64,000 nucleotides of DNA. Origin: Sediminibacterium sp. GTDB taxonomy: Bacteria > Bacteroidota > Bacteroidia > Chitinophagales > Chitinophagaceae. The notes under the pieces were generated by a model that ran no database searches, was not told where the DNA came from, and worked only from the letters and a program-made list of their open reading frames with translations. Shown piece by piece: positions 1 to 9,112 of the stretch; the stretch's first letter is position 1, and the number at the start of each line of letters is the position of its first letter. Made by a program: the position numbers and the translations under genes. The DNA lies in the NCBI GenBank assembly GCA_016786865.1, contig JAEUVE010000007.1, forward strand, positions 124,001 to 188,000, given 5' to 3'.

Positions 1-139
1 CCCGTAGGTCGCCGTTGAAGACGCCTGCCAGCGCAGGATTGCGTAATAAGGGTTGCTCATAGAACTGCGAGAAAGTAAAGTCCTGTGCCTTAGTGTGCAG
101 GGCAATAAAAAGAGATAATATGGTGATAAATCTGCGCAT
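1..139 (-). CDS. PorP/SprF family type IX secretion membrane protein, N-terminal part (cut by window edge)
   Basis: Reading the minus strand from an ATG at 139 gives about 46 residues with no stop before the window edge. Residues 1-19 form a signal peptide ending in a KAQ-type site. The mature start contains FSQFYEQPLLRNPALAG followed by a GD-R, the hallmark of the PorP/SprF family, outer-membrane beta-barrel proteins linked to type IX secretion and gliding. The start codon shares its A with the TAA stop of the giant upstream protein (TAATG), so the two are probably translationally coupled. In Bacteroidota, PorP/SprF-like genes often sit beside proteins with type B T9SS C-terminal domains, and that is the case here. 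The rest of the gene lies outside the window, so integrity cannot be judged. Confidence 0.85.
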   Translation of the reverse strand, partial: MRRFITILSLFIALHTKAQDFTFSQFYEQPLLRNPALAGVFNGDLR

Positions 140-3100
140 TATTTTAATATGGCTACATTTCCTTTATATAGTTGAGGGGTGCCCTTTTCACAAATCACTT
201 CACAGACATATACATAGATATCCGGATTGGCAGGATTGCCCCTGATGCTTCCGTTCCAGCCAGCCGTGGGATCGTTGGGAAGGAAATTGGTTTTCTCAAA
301 AACCAGTTCGCCCCACCTGCTGTAAATACGTAAGTTTTTCACCAGCTTAATTCCCCTGGCCTGAATGTACAGCCAGTCGTTCCGGCCATCACCGTCCGGA
401 GAAAATGCATTGGGAATAAATACTTCGGCGCCCGGGCAAAATGTCCTAATCTTCAGCGTGTCACTGGTTACACAACCGAATTCATTGGTAACGGTACAGG
501 CTATGTCTTCGTCGTTTACAACCCTTGCAACTGGTTCAGGACAAAATACACAGGACAGATCTGCGCCTCCGCTCCATTTCCATTGAACAATATTATTGGT
601 GGTCACTTCTGTTCGTAGTTTGATTTTTGAACCTGCGATAAAACTGGTGTCTTTCCCCACAGAAACAGGAGTGGGCTTACCCACTACGACTCTCGTAAAT
701 GCAGTATCTGTAAAGCAGTTGTACAGATCTTTTCCAACGACTTTATAGGTTGTGGTACTCATTGGTGAAACAACAGGTGCAGCCGTATTATGAATGGTGA
801 GGCCCGGGGCAGGCATCCACTGATAGCTGCTTCCGCCAGAAGCCCATATTCTGACGCTGGAACCTTCGCAAACAACTGATTCCGGTGAAACCTGTAGTTT
901 ACCCGGTTTTATAACTTTTACATTGGTGGAAGCAATATTGCTGCAGCCATATTCATTGTAACCGATTACCTGATATTGTGTGGATTCTTTCGGACGAACT
1001 GTTATGGTGTTGCAATTGTTGCAAATCATATTATTCTGCTGATCTTTCCAAACATAGCTGGCTGTGCCATCAACGCGTAAAACAATACTGTCTCCGGTAC
1101 AGATGTTTTTTTCTTTCGCAATGCTGATCGGGGGAAGTGCGTGAATGGCAATTTGTTTTATCGCTGAATCGTAACAGGTATTAACGGTGGATGCAGTAAG
1201 TTTTACTTTATAAACCCCTTCATCGTAATAAAGTACTTTCACTGCAGAGTCGGTTGCACTTTGCCCATTCCCCAAATTCCAGAGCCGGTAAATCACGGAG
1301 TCGGCGGAGCTGATATTGGATTTGAGTTCCATCAGATTGTTCATGCAGGCTTCATTAATAGAATTGATATGTACCTGAGGGAAGTTGTAAATCCCCACAT
1401 TATACGCTCCCCTGATATTGTCTGTACAGCCAAAATTGCTTTCTACACTCAGTTCGGTAAGTTGTGCCCCTGTTCTTTTAAAGCTTGCCATTGCAGAACG
1501 TCCATTGCCTGCTGGCTGGCTATTGACCCGCCAATAATGATTCCTGATTCCATTCAGTGCGGTGGAACTGTCTTTGAAATGAAAAGTAGTGGTGCCGCAT
1601 TCATATACCGTATTTACGCTGAATCCGGCTTTAACCACTTCAATCACGATTGAATCTGTGTTCCGGATCGGTATCCTGCAACCAGTATTGCTGATCAGGG
1701 TAAATACCGGCCGGAAGATCCCCTGCTGCTTATATTGATGTTTGATCGTGCGTACAGCAGTGGTCAGAATCGTTCCGTCTCCAAAATTCCATTCGATAGA
1801 ATCTGTATTGGAAACCTGTGGTGTAAAACTGATTGGGTTGTTGGGTGAACAATAAGCGCCACCCTTGTATTGAATGATTCCTGCGGGCGATTTGATTTGG
1901 ATGGTAGCACTGTCGGTAAACAGACACCCACCTGTATTACGGGCCTGCATAAGGACTTTGTAGGTTCCCGATTGATTGAACGTGAAGGAAGCACTGTCTC
2001 CCGAAGTGCTTTCTCCATTACTTACCAGCCATTGAACAGAACTGGTTGGCTTATTGGTCTGGTTGGTGAGCTGAACAACAAAAGGTAAACAGTTTCCATT
2101 CAATGGTGTAATGCTTCCTTTACCGGGCTGAACACCTATAATCCGGATGTTGCGACTGATGCTATCACTGCAGGTTTTAAGTGGATTAGCCATATTTGCG
2201 ATCAGTTGCACAGGGAAAACACCAGTTTGCTTAAAAGCAAAATTGAATTCCTGCAGATTGCTGACCTTACTGTTGTTGATATTCCACTGTAGTTGCTCTG
2301 CATGAGCTGAAATGCTTCTGAATCGTATTGAATCACCGATGCAATTATTAGCTGAAATGGTATCAAATACCGCTTTTACTGCCGGATAAATATGGATGTT
2401 TCTGGTAATGATTGTATCTCCGCAAACTCCATGTATCGGAAGCGTGAGTTGGTATATACCGGGTTGCAGATACTTGTGTTGAACAATGCCTGTGTCGGAA
2501 GAAGTACTGGTGGTTCCATCTCCCCAGTTCCAGTTAAACTGCGGAATGCCACTGCTGCTGTTCCGGAAAGATAGTTCAAAAGGCGCGCCGCACACTGCGG
2601 TGTCCTGTAAGTTTAAACGAATATTTACCAGGTTCGCAATAGTCTGTAAAATGGCCGTTGCGGTATCGGCGCCACAACTGTTGGTGGCGATAACCATTGG
2701 CTGGAAGGAAGTGGAGCTGGGTGCGTTGTACAGATGCATCAGGGTGTCGGTAGCCATTACGATGCTGTCTGAACCGTCACCGAAGATCATCTTATAAGTG
2801 GTGTTGCTGCCCATGGAATGGTTAATGAGTTGTGCATTGGTGGGCATGCAGGTGTTCTGCGGCGTTACTGTTAACCCTGCTTTAGGCAGTTGTTTTACGA
2901 GTATGGTTTTGGAGATACTGATGGTATCACAGTTGGTGAATGCTTTGAGTGTAATGGTGTAGGTGGTGTTGAGGCCATTAGCGGAAGGCGCAAAAACCAC
3001 AGCAGTCGGATCTGCTAATATAGACGTGCTGCCATTACCGAAATCCCAGCTAAAGCTGTAATCGGATTTATTGGGGGTGTTGTTGATAAAGCTGATGGAA

Positions 3101-6100
3101 GCTGGTCCGCAGATGCTGGTATCGGAAAGTGTAAAAGCAGGAGCTGGTTTAGCTGTATAGTAAAGCATCATGGTATCGGTAGTGCTTGCACAACTGTTGC
3201 TGATGCGCCAGGCGAAGCGATAGGTTCCGGGTATGAGGTTCGTTACAGTTGTGTTAGCCAGTGTGCTGTCCGCGAACAAAGCATTGTTGGGTCCGCTGAT
3301 CTGTATCCAGGCACCTGCTCCCACAGCCGGAGTATTAGCGTATAACTGAAAACCAGTACTGTTGCAGATGGCGGTATCAGTTCCTGCATGTGCCGTATCG
3401 GGTAGGGGATTTACTGTAATCAACGTATCCAGCCAATTACTTCTGCATCCATTTAATGCTATTGCATATACAGTATCCCTTAATTCAAGCGTAGTTCTTA
3501 CGGCACTATTTGTTATATGTTGAATATCAGGTGTATTGTTGCTGCTGTTGTTCCAGAAGTAGCTGACCGGGCTCATAGAACTATTGATGGAAATATTAGC
3601 TATCTGGCCGGCACAAGCCTGGTTGCTTACCTGGTTGAACTGTATTACAGGAACGCTGTCAACGATAATGCTTAGTTGACTGCTGTCTGTGCAGGTTAAT
3701 AATGGAAAGGTTTTGCTGACAAACAATGCGGGGTGATAGCTTCCCGGTAAACTGAACTGTTGTTTTGGAGAGAAAGTATGGATGGTATCGTTGTTGATTT
3801 TCCAGAAGAACTGCAGAGAAATATCCGACTGGTTGATCAATTGAACTGAATCACCTGCACAAATTCTATTGTCTGCTACACTAAATAACGATTTGGCCGG
3901 TGAATAAACGTGAATCTTGCTGCTGATGGTGGTATCACCACAAGCATGCAGGATACGCAAAGAGACGGTATAAGTTCCTGAGTCCTGGTAAACATACTGG
4001 ATGGGGCCCGCTGTTGTGCTGGTGTAATCTGCTGTTCCATCGCCCCAACTCCAGGTGAACTGGGTTGCTCCGGTGGTGTTGTTGGTAAAGTTAGCCGTAT
4101 AGGGGTTACCACAAACAGCGGTATCTGCCAGGTTGGTCTGTATGTTCAACAGATTGGCAGTTGCAAGAAAGGAAGCCGTTGCGGTATCGGCGCCACAACT
4201 GTTGGTGGCGATAACCATTGGCTGGAAGGAAGTGGAGCTGGGTGCGTTGTACAGATGCATCAGGGTGTCGGTTGCCATTACGATGCTGTCTGAACTGTCA
4301 CCGAAGATCATCTTATAAGTGGTGTTGCTGCCCATGGAATGGTTAATGAGTTGTGCATTAGTGGGCATGCAGGTGTTCTGTGGTATTACTGTTAACCCTG
4401 CTTTGGGCAGTTGTTTTACGAGTATGGTTTTGGTGATGCTGATGGTATCACAGGAGGTGAATGCTTTGAGGGTGATGTTGTAGGTAGTGTCAGACCCGGT
4501 AACGGAAGGTGCGAACACCACATCAGCAGGATCAGCGAGCGATGAACTGGTTCCATTGCCAAAGATCCAGCTAAAGCCATAGTCGGATTTATTGGGAGTG
4601 TTGTTGGTGAAGCTGATGGAAGCCTGCCCACAGATGCTGGTATCGGAGAGTGCAAAAGCAGGAGCGGGCTTGGCAGTGTAATGCAGCATCATGGTATCGG
4701 CAGTGCTTGCACAACTGTTGCTGATGCGCCAGGCGAAGCGATAGGTTCCGGGAACAAGGTTCAATACAGCAGTATGCGCGAGAGTACTATCAGCGAACAC
4801 AGCAGTGTTTGGTCCGCTGATCTGTGTCCAGGCACCTGCTCCCACCACGGGGGTATTACCATACAACTGAAAACCTATAGTGTTGCAGAGGGTGGTGTCG
4901 ATGCCAGCATCTGGTGTATCGGGATTGGGGAGTACTGTAATCGGAGGAAAAAGAGTGTCGCTGCTGCAATTTGCAGGGGTAAGTGCATATACGTTGTAAC
5001 GGATGGTGCCATTGATCGTACTGTTATTGAAGAGACTTGATTGTTGTATTCCGCTCAGATCAGGACTAGTTGTAGTAGTATTCCCGGTTAAAACCCCCGC
5101 AACCACATTTGCGTCCCAATAAAATGAACTGTTGGGTATGGAGCTGATAACGCTTAACAGACCTGTTGTGCCGGAGCAGATGGTATCTGTTATTGAACTG
5201 ACCGAAATGGTTGGAGTGCTATTGATCTGTACTGGCAAATTCCCCGAGGCGGAACATCCCTTACTGTCTGTTACCTTAATGGTGTAGGTCCCATCTGCAG
5301 TTGTTTGAACAGCATGTATGATTGTGTCGGCATGTAGAGATTGAAAAGAAGCGGGCCCAGTCCAAAGATATTGGGTGTATAATCCTGATCCACCGCTGGC
5401 ATTGGCTTTTAAGGATAAATCTTTTCCGGAACAAAGCGGGCCATTACTGCTTGGCGCTACTTGTGGTAAGGGATTAACTGTAAATGAAAGTTCGTTGGAA
5501 TGAGCACTGCAGGTTGCTATTTCCAAACTGGAGCTTGTAGGGGCTACTGTAACACGATACAGGCCTCCGTCTGTAAGGGCTGAGCTGGGAAAGTTCAACA
5601 GCTCGGCACCAGTTCCCGTAACAGGACTTCCCAAATTAGCCCAGGAGATGCCATCAGCACTCTTCTGCCATTGATAGGCCGGACTTGTATAAGGACTGTT
5701 AACGAGTTTGGACTGAATAGTAGCGCTGGTTCCAACACATACATTGCTGTTGCTGCTGTTCAGGGAAACGGTGATTTGCGGAATGCAGGCTTCAAATAAA
5801 ATATCGTCCAGGGCCAGGTCATTTCCGCAGGCATCACCTCCTCCCCAGGCATCTACAATCTCAATTCTCAATGAGCTTGTATTGGCAGGAAGGTCGAACT
5901 GAAATCCGTATTTCTGCCAGTTTACAGGGCCGTTATCGGGCGATAGTGGAAGATTGCCGGTTGTGTAAGAAGCCAGCAAAACATTCGAAAGCGTTTTAAT
6001 ATTGAAGGTAAGCTTCGGATAGCGTAGTCCTGTACCACATATATCTGCTGTTTTGCTGGTGTTTACATTGGCGGCCCAGGCCGAAAAACTGTAGCTGGAA

Positions 6101-6468
6101 CCGGAGCAAAGGTTGTTCACTGTTTGTTGTAATAAAATGGATTTGTTGCTGCCGGCATTCACCAGAAACATATTTCCATTGCTGTCACCGGTATGGTCTC
6201 CTCCTCTGGTCCAGTCGCCTTTTCCTGCGTTCTCTACCCTTGGCGTTACAATGTAGCGTCCATCTGTTCCAACATTTCCATAGAGATAATTGGTAGAGCC
6301 GCCTGGAGCCATGGAAATAGTGGAGGAAGATATACTGCTATCAAAAGTCTGCTTGAAAACGGGTACCATGGCAGTGTTGGAACAATAGCTGCTGCTCTGC
6401 GAATAGCCACAGAAAGACAGTAGCAAGGATGCTGCCCAGGAGAAGATATGACGGGGGATTATGTGCAT
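139..6468 (-). CDS. Giant secreted PKD/Ig-repeat adhesin-like protein with type B T9SS C-terminal domain
   Basis: This 2109-residue protein begins with a signal peptide (about residues 1-24). Residues about 40-235 look like a jelly-roll, carbohydrate-binding-like region ending in an ALDDILFEAC motif, followed by an Ig-like domain (about 235-340). After that come many PKD-like beta-sandwich repeats with WSWGDGT- or WNFGDGT-type motifs and paired cysteines. A 507-residue unit is tandemly duplicated (about 520-1026 and 1027-1533). The last ~95 residues carry the FIPNAFSPDGDGRND motif and an RIYSRWGELVFE segment, typical of the gliding motility-associated (CHU_C, type B) C-terminal sorting domain. 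By family knowledge it is exported by Sec and then T9SS and displayed on or released from the cell surface. A role as adhesin or polymer binder is inferred; no catalytic domain was recognised. It is coupled to a PorP/SprF gene downstream. Confidence 0.9.
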   Translation of the reverse strand: MHIIPRHIFSWAASLLLSFCGYSQSSSYCSNTAMVPVFKQTFDSSISSSTISMAPGGSTNYLYGNVGTDGRYIVTPRVENAGKGDWTRGGDHTGDSNGNMFLVNAGSNKSILLQQTVNNLCSGSSYSFSAWAANVNTSKTADICGTGLRYPKLTFNIKTLSNVLLASYTTGNLPLSPDNGPVNWQKYGFQFDLPANTSSLRIEIVDAWGGGDACGNDLALDDILFEACIPQITVSLNSSNSNVCVGTSATIQSKLVNSPYTSPAYQWQKSADGISWANLGSPVTGTGAELLNFPSSALTDGGLYRVTVAPTSSSLEIATCSAHSNELSFTVNPLPQVAPSSNGPLCSGKDLSLKANASGGSGLYTQYLWTGPASFQSLHADTIIHAVQTTADGTYTIKVTDSKGCSASGNLPVQINSTPTISVSSITDTICSGTTGLLSVISSIPNSSFYWDANVVAGVLTGNTTTTSPDLSGIQQSSLFNNSTINGTIRYNVYALTPANCSSDTLFPPITVLPNPDTPDAGIDTTLCNTIGFQLYGNTPVVGAGAWTQISGPNTAVFADSTLAHTAVLNLVPGTYRFAWRISNSCASTADTMMLHYTAKPAPAFALSDTSICGQASISFTNNTPNKSDYGFSWIFGNGTSSSLADPADVVFAPSVTGSDTTYNITLKAFTSCDTISITKTILVKQLPKAGLTVIPQNTCMPTNAQLINHSMGSNTTYKMIFGDSSDSIVMATDTLMHLYNAPSSTSFQPMVIATNSCGADTATASFLATANLLNIQTNLADTAVCGNPYTANFTNNTTGATQFTWSWGDGTADYTSTTAGPIQYVYQDSGTYTVSLRILHACGDTTISSKIHVYSPAKSLFSVADNRICAGDSVQLINQSDISLQFFWKINNDTIHTFSPKQQFSLPGSYHPALFVSKTFPLLTCTDSSQLSIIVDSVPVIQFNQVSNQACAGQIANISINSSMSPVSYFWNNSSNNTPDIQHITNSAVRTTLELRDTVYAIALNGCRSNWLDTLITVNPLPDTAHAGTDTAICNSTGFQLYANTPAVGAGAWIQISGPNNALFADSTLANTTVTNLIPGTYRFAWRISNSCASTTDTMMLYYTAKPAPAFTLSDTSICGPASISFINNTPNKSDYSFSWDFGNGSTSILADPTAVVFAPSANGLNTTYTITLKAFTNCDTISISKTILVKQLPKAGLTVTPQNTCMPTNAQLINHSMGSNTTYKMIFGDGSDSIVMATDTLMHLYNAPSSTSFQPMVIATNSCGADTATAILQTIANLVNIRLNLQDTAVCGAPFELSFRNSSSGIPQFNWNWGDGTTSTSSDTGIVQHKYLQPGIYQLTLPIHGVCGDTIITRNIHIYPAVKAVFDTISANNCIGDSIRFRSISAHAEQLQWNINNSKVSNLQEFNFAFKQTGVFPVQLIANMANPLKTCSDSISRNIRIIGVQPGKGSITPLNGNCLPFVVQLTNQTNKPTSSVQWLVSNGESTSGDSASFTFNQSGTYKVLMQARNTGGCLFTDSATIQIKSPAGIIQYKGGAYCSPNNPISFTPQVSNTDSIEWNFGDGTILTTAVRTIKHQYKQQGIFRPVFTLISNTGCRIPIRNTDSIVIEVVKAGFSVNTVYECGTTTFHFKDSSTALNGIRNHYWRVNSQPAGNGRSAMASFKRTGAQLTELSVESNFGCTDNIRGAYNVGIYNFPQVHINSINEACMNNLMELKSNISSADSVIYRLWNLGNGQSATDSAVKVLYYDEGVYKVKLTASTVNTCYDSAIKQIAIHALPPISIAKEKNICTGDSIVLRVDGTASYVWKDQQNNMICNNCNTITVRPKESTQYQVIGYNEYGCSNIASTNVKVIKPGKLQVSPESVVCEGSSVRIWASGGSSYQWMPAPGLTIHNTAAPVVSPMSTTTYKVVGKDLYNCFTDTAFTRVVVGKPTPVSVGKDTSFIAGSKIKLRTEVTTNNIVQWKWSGGADLSCVFCPEPVARVVNDEDIACTVTNEFGCVTSDTLKIRTFCPGAEVFIPNAFSPDGDGRNDWLYIQARGIKLVKNLRIYSRWGELVFEKTNFLPNDPTAGWNGSIRGNPANPDIYVYVCEVICEKGTPQLYKGNVAILK
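2654..3420 (-). repeat. Downstream copy of a coding direct repeat in the PKD protein
   Basis: This stretch matches 4175-4941 in register at a constant offset of 1521 bp (507 codons). The first ~275 bp (2654-2930) is nearly identical to the other copy, with only scattered substitutions. The remainder is similar but clearly more diverged. It encodes one set of PKD-like domains. Confidence 0.85.
4175..4941 (-). repeat. Upstream copy of a coding direct repeat in the PKD protein
   Basis: Partner of the repeat at 2654-3420, same orientation and reading frame. The core at 4175-4451 is nearly identical. The sequence between the copies (about 3420-4175) is related to the region before 2654 only at protein level. 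Confidence 0.85.
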
Positions 6469-6673
6469 CAGTTCCAGGTCTTTTAAAGTTAGCGCCTGAA
6501 ATTGCTATATGGTTGACTTTCAACGAGTACTACATCAAATTCGGTGAAATCACTTGTTCCATCACCGTTAAATCAACCGAAGTTTCGTGTTTTTCACCTA
6601 ACCCGGTTACTTTATTATTAACTTATTAAATAATTGATTTTTAGTTTCTTTGCAGCTTAATTATTCTTCCCAC

Positions 6674-8992
6674 ATGTGGTATCAGGCAGGCAGGTTTATT
6701 TTGCGTTACAGAGTTGGCTTATTGATTTTTCTTCTTTTAGCTACTGCATTCATGGGTTGGCAGGCGAGCAAGGTTCAGCTGAGTTATGATTTTACCCGCG
6801 CGCTTCCTACCGATAATCCCAAGTATGTTGCTTATCAGGCCTTTCTGAAACAATTTGGCAGCGATGGCAATACAGTGGTGATAGGAATGGAGGCTGATCA
6901 TTTCTATAATGTGGACTATTTTAATTCAGTTGCTGATCTGCATCAGCGAATTAAGAAAGTTCCTGGAGTGAAAGAAGTGTTGAGTGTGCCTGAAGCGCTG
7001 AATATTTTGAATGATACAGTTCATCAAAAACTGCTTCCTCAACGAATATTCAATTATCCTTACCAGACACAGGCTGCACTGGATAGTGCCAGATCTGTGT
7101 TTGAGAACCTGCCATTTTACCGTTCTCTTTTATACAATCCTGCAACGAATGCTTACCTGATGGGAGTTACGGTAGATAAGGATTCCATCAACAGTAAATA
7201 CAGGTCTAAGTTAATTAGTGATCTGCTGGTTGAAACCCAAAAATTTGAAACTGCTACGCAAACCACCCTGCATGTGAGTGGACTCCCTTATATACGAACC
7301 GTTATGGGTGATCGCATTAAACGGGAAATGAACTGGTTCCTGATCGGATCATTGGTACTTTCCGCTATTACATTACTGATCTTCTTCCGCTCCTTCAGCG
7401 CAATGCTGATGAGTTTGGTTGTAGTGGGTATGGGTGTGGTGTTCAGCCTGGGTACGCTGGTAATGCTGGGGCATAAAATTACCCTGCTAACGGCGCTGAT
7501 TCCCCCGCTGGTTGTTGTAATTGGTATTCCCAACTGTATATACTTTCTGAATAAGTACCATACTTCTTATCGGGAAGTAAGAGATAAAAATGAGGCCCTT
7601 GTTCAAATGGTTGGCCGGATGGGTATTGTAACACTGTTCTGCAATATTGCTGCAGCGATAGGCTTTGCCGTATTTGCTCTTACCAAGAGTGATCTCCTGA
7701 AGGAGTTTGGTGAAGTGGCTGGAATCAATATCATGCTGTTGTTTTTTATTTCATTGATCTTTATTCCTCCGGTACTCAGCTTTTTACCTGCTCCCAAAGC
7801 AAAACATACCAACTATCTGGACAATGCCTTTCTGTCTAAAATTCTGGTGAAAATAGAACGTTTGGCTTTCCACCACACTAAAATGGTATATGGCGTTACG
7901 ATCCTGGTAACCGCGATTTCCATTGTCGGAATATTTAAAATTAAAAGCGAAGCCTTCATTGTAGATGATCTGCCCAAAGGAGATGTTATTTATACAGATC
8001 TGAAATGGTTTGAATCCAATTTTGACGGAGTCATGCCACTTGAAATTGTGATTGACACCAAAAGGAAAAACGGGCTGGTTCGCTCCATGAAGCCAGTAGC
8101 CAGGATAGACGAGTTTTCTGCATGGCTTGCGGAGGATTCCGCTACTGCAAGACCGCTTTCGCTCGTGGAAGGCCTGAAGTTTGCCAAACAGGCTTTTTAT
8201 GATGGAGACAGCCTGAGTTATGCCATACCTTATGAGTCTGATCTGGCATTTATAGGACCCTATCTGAAAGAAAAGAATGACAGTGGTCCCAAGCAGGTAA
8301 CGCCAATGACGAAGTTGCTGAATAATTTCATCGACAGTAACCGACAGAAAGCCAGGATTAGTGTGAATATGAAAGATATTGGAAGCGCCCGTCTGCCTGT
8401 TTTGCTGAACCGCTTTGAGCAAAAGTCGAAAGAACTGTTCGATACGGCCAATTATACGGTAACCTTCACCGGCAGCAGTGTCAGCTTCCTGGAGGGCTCC
8501 AGCTTTATTATTCGTGGCCTGAAAGAGAGTATTTTCTGGGCTTTCCTGCTGATCACCCTCTGTATGCTCTATTTGTTCCGCTCTGTCCGGATTCTGATTT
8601 GTTCCCTGATACCCAATTTGGTACCACTGGTGGTAACCGCCGGTGTAATGGGGTGGTCTGGAATTGCTTTGAAGCCTTCTACGGTACTGGTTTTCAGTGT
8701 TGCACTGGGTATTGTGATAGATGTTACCATCCGGTTTCTGATCAATTATAAACAGGAGCTGCCCCTCCATCATGGAAAAGTAACCCCAACCCTGGTTCAG
8801 ACCATCCGGCATACTGGCATCAGTATTATATATACCTCTTTAGTACTGATTGCTGGCTTTGTGATCTTCTGTTTTAGTGAGTTTGGAGGTACCAATGCCC
8901 TGGGTTGGTTAACATCTCTGACCCTGGTGGTGGGAACCATTACCAACCTGATTCTTCTTCCAGTGTTGATTATCAGTGTTTTACGTAAATAG
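6674..8992 (+). CDS. RND superfamily (MMPL-type) exporter
   Basis: This is a 772-residue membrane protein of the MMPL/SSD-like RND exporter type. A hydrophobic helix near residues 15-35 is followed by a large extracytoplasmic domain that begins with a YDFTRALPTDNP motif. A cluster of about five helices follows (about 225-390, including LIPPLVVVIGIPNCIYFLNKYH), then a second extracytoplasmic domain and a second helix cluster (about 625-772, with LGIVIDVTIRFLINY). This two-fold layout is typical of the family, whose members export lipids, hopanoids or other hydrophobic compounds using the proton gradient; the substrate here is unknown. I chose ATG 6674 over an in-frame TTG at 6650 because a -7-like box (6645-6652) overlaps the TTG. 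No membrane-fusion or outer-membrane partner lies nearby. Confidence 0.88.
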   Translation: MWYQAGRFILRYRVGLLIFLLLATAFMGWQASKVQLSYDFTRALPTDNPKYVAYQAFLKQFGSDGNTVVIGMEADHFYNVDYFNSVADLHQRIKKVPGVKEVLSVPEALNILNDTVHQKLLPQRIFNYPYQTQAALDSARSVFENLPFYRSLLYNPATNAYLMGVTVDKDSINSKYRSKLISDLLVETQKFETATQTTLHVSGLPYIRTVMGDRIKREMNWFLIGSLVLSAITLLIFFRSFSAMLMSLVVVGMGVVFSLGTLVMLGHKITLLTALIPPLVVVIGIPNCIYFLNKYHTSYREVRDKNEALVQMVGRMGIVTLFCNIAAAIGFAVFALTKSDLLKEFGEVAGINIMLLFFISLIFIPPVLSFLPAPKAKHTNYLDNAFLSKILVKIERLAFHHTKMVYGVTILVTAISIVGIFKIKSEAFIVDDLPKGDVIYTDLKWFESNFDGVMPLEIVIDTKRKNGLVRSMKPVARIDEFSAWLAEDSATARPLSLVEGLKFAKQAFYDGDSLSYAIPYESDLAFIGPYLKEKNDSGPKQVTPMTKLLNNFIDSNRQKARISVNMKDIGSARLPVLLNRFEQKSKELFDTANYTVTFTGSSVSFLEGSSFIIRGLKESIFWAFLLITLCMLYLFRSVRILICSLIPNLVPLVVTAGVMGWSGIALKPSTVLVFSVALGIVIDVTIRFLINYKQELPLHHGKVTPTLVQTIRHTGISIIYTSLVLIAGFVIFCFSEFGGTNALGWLTSLTLVVGTITNLILLPVLIISVLRK

Positions 8993-9112
8993 TTGAACTT
9001 TTTTTAGTGTAAGGTGTTTTTCTGTCAATTAATAGTTAATTAACATAAGCAGCTTTTTTTTAACAAAAGTTGCCTATTTTTAACCTTACTTAAACTAAAA
9101 AAAGAAACGCTC

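Noticed and set aside
2654..4941. Long direct repeats that could be taken for a CRISPR or mobile element
   Set aside because: They are in frame within one coding sequence, with only two copies and no short repeat-spacer structure or transposase.
6512..6524. Small inverted repeat GTTGA-CTT-TCAAC in the gap between the PKD gene and the MMPL gene
   Set aside because: Only 5 bp per arm; not enough to call an operator.
7784..8812. 342-codon open frame on the minus strand inside the MMPL exporter gene
   Set aside because: It lies wholly opposite a well-supported membrane protein gene, and its translation is Gln/Tyr/His-rich without domains; it is a shadow frame.
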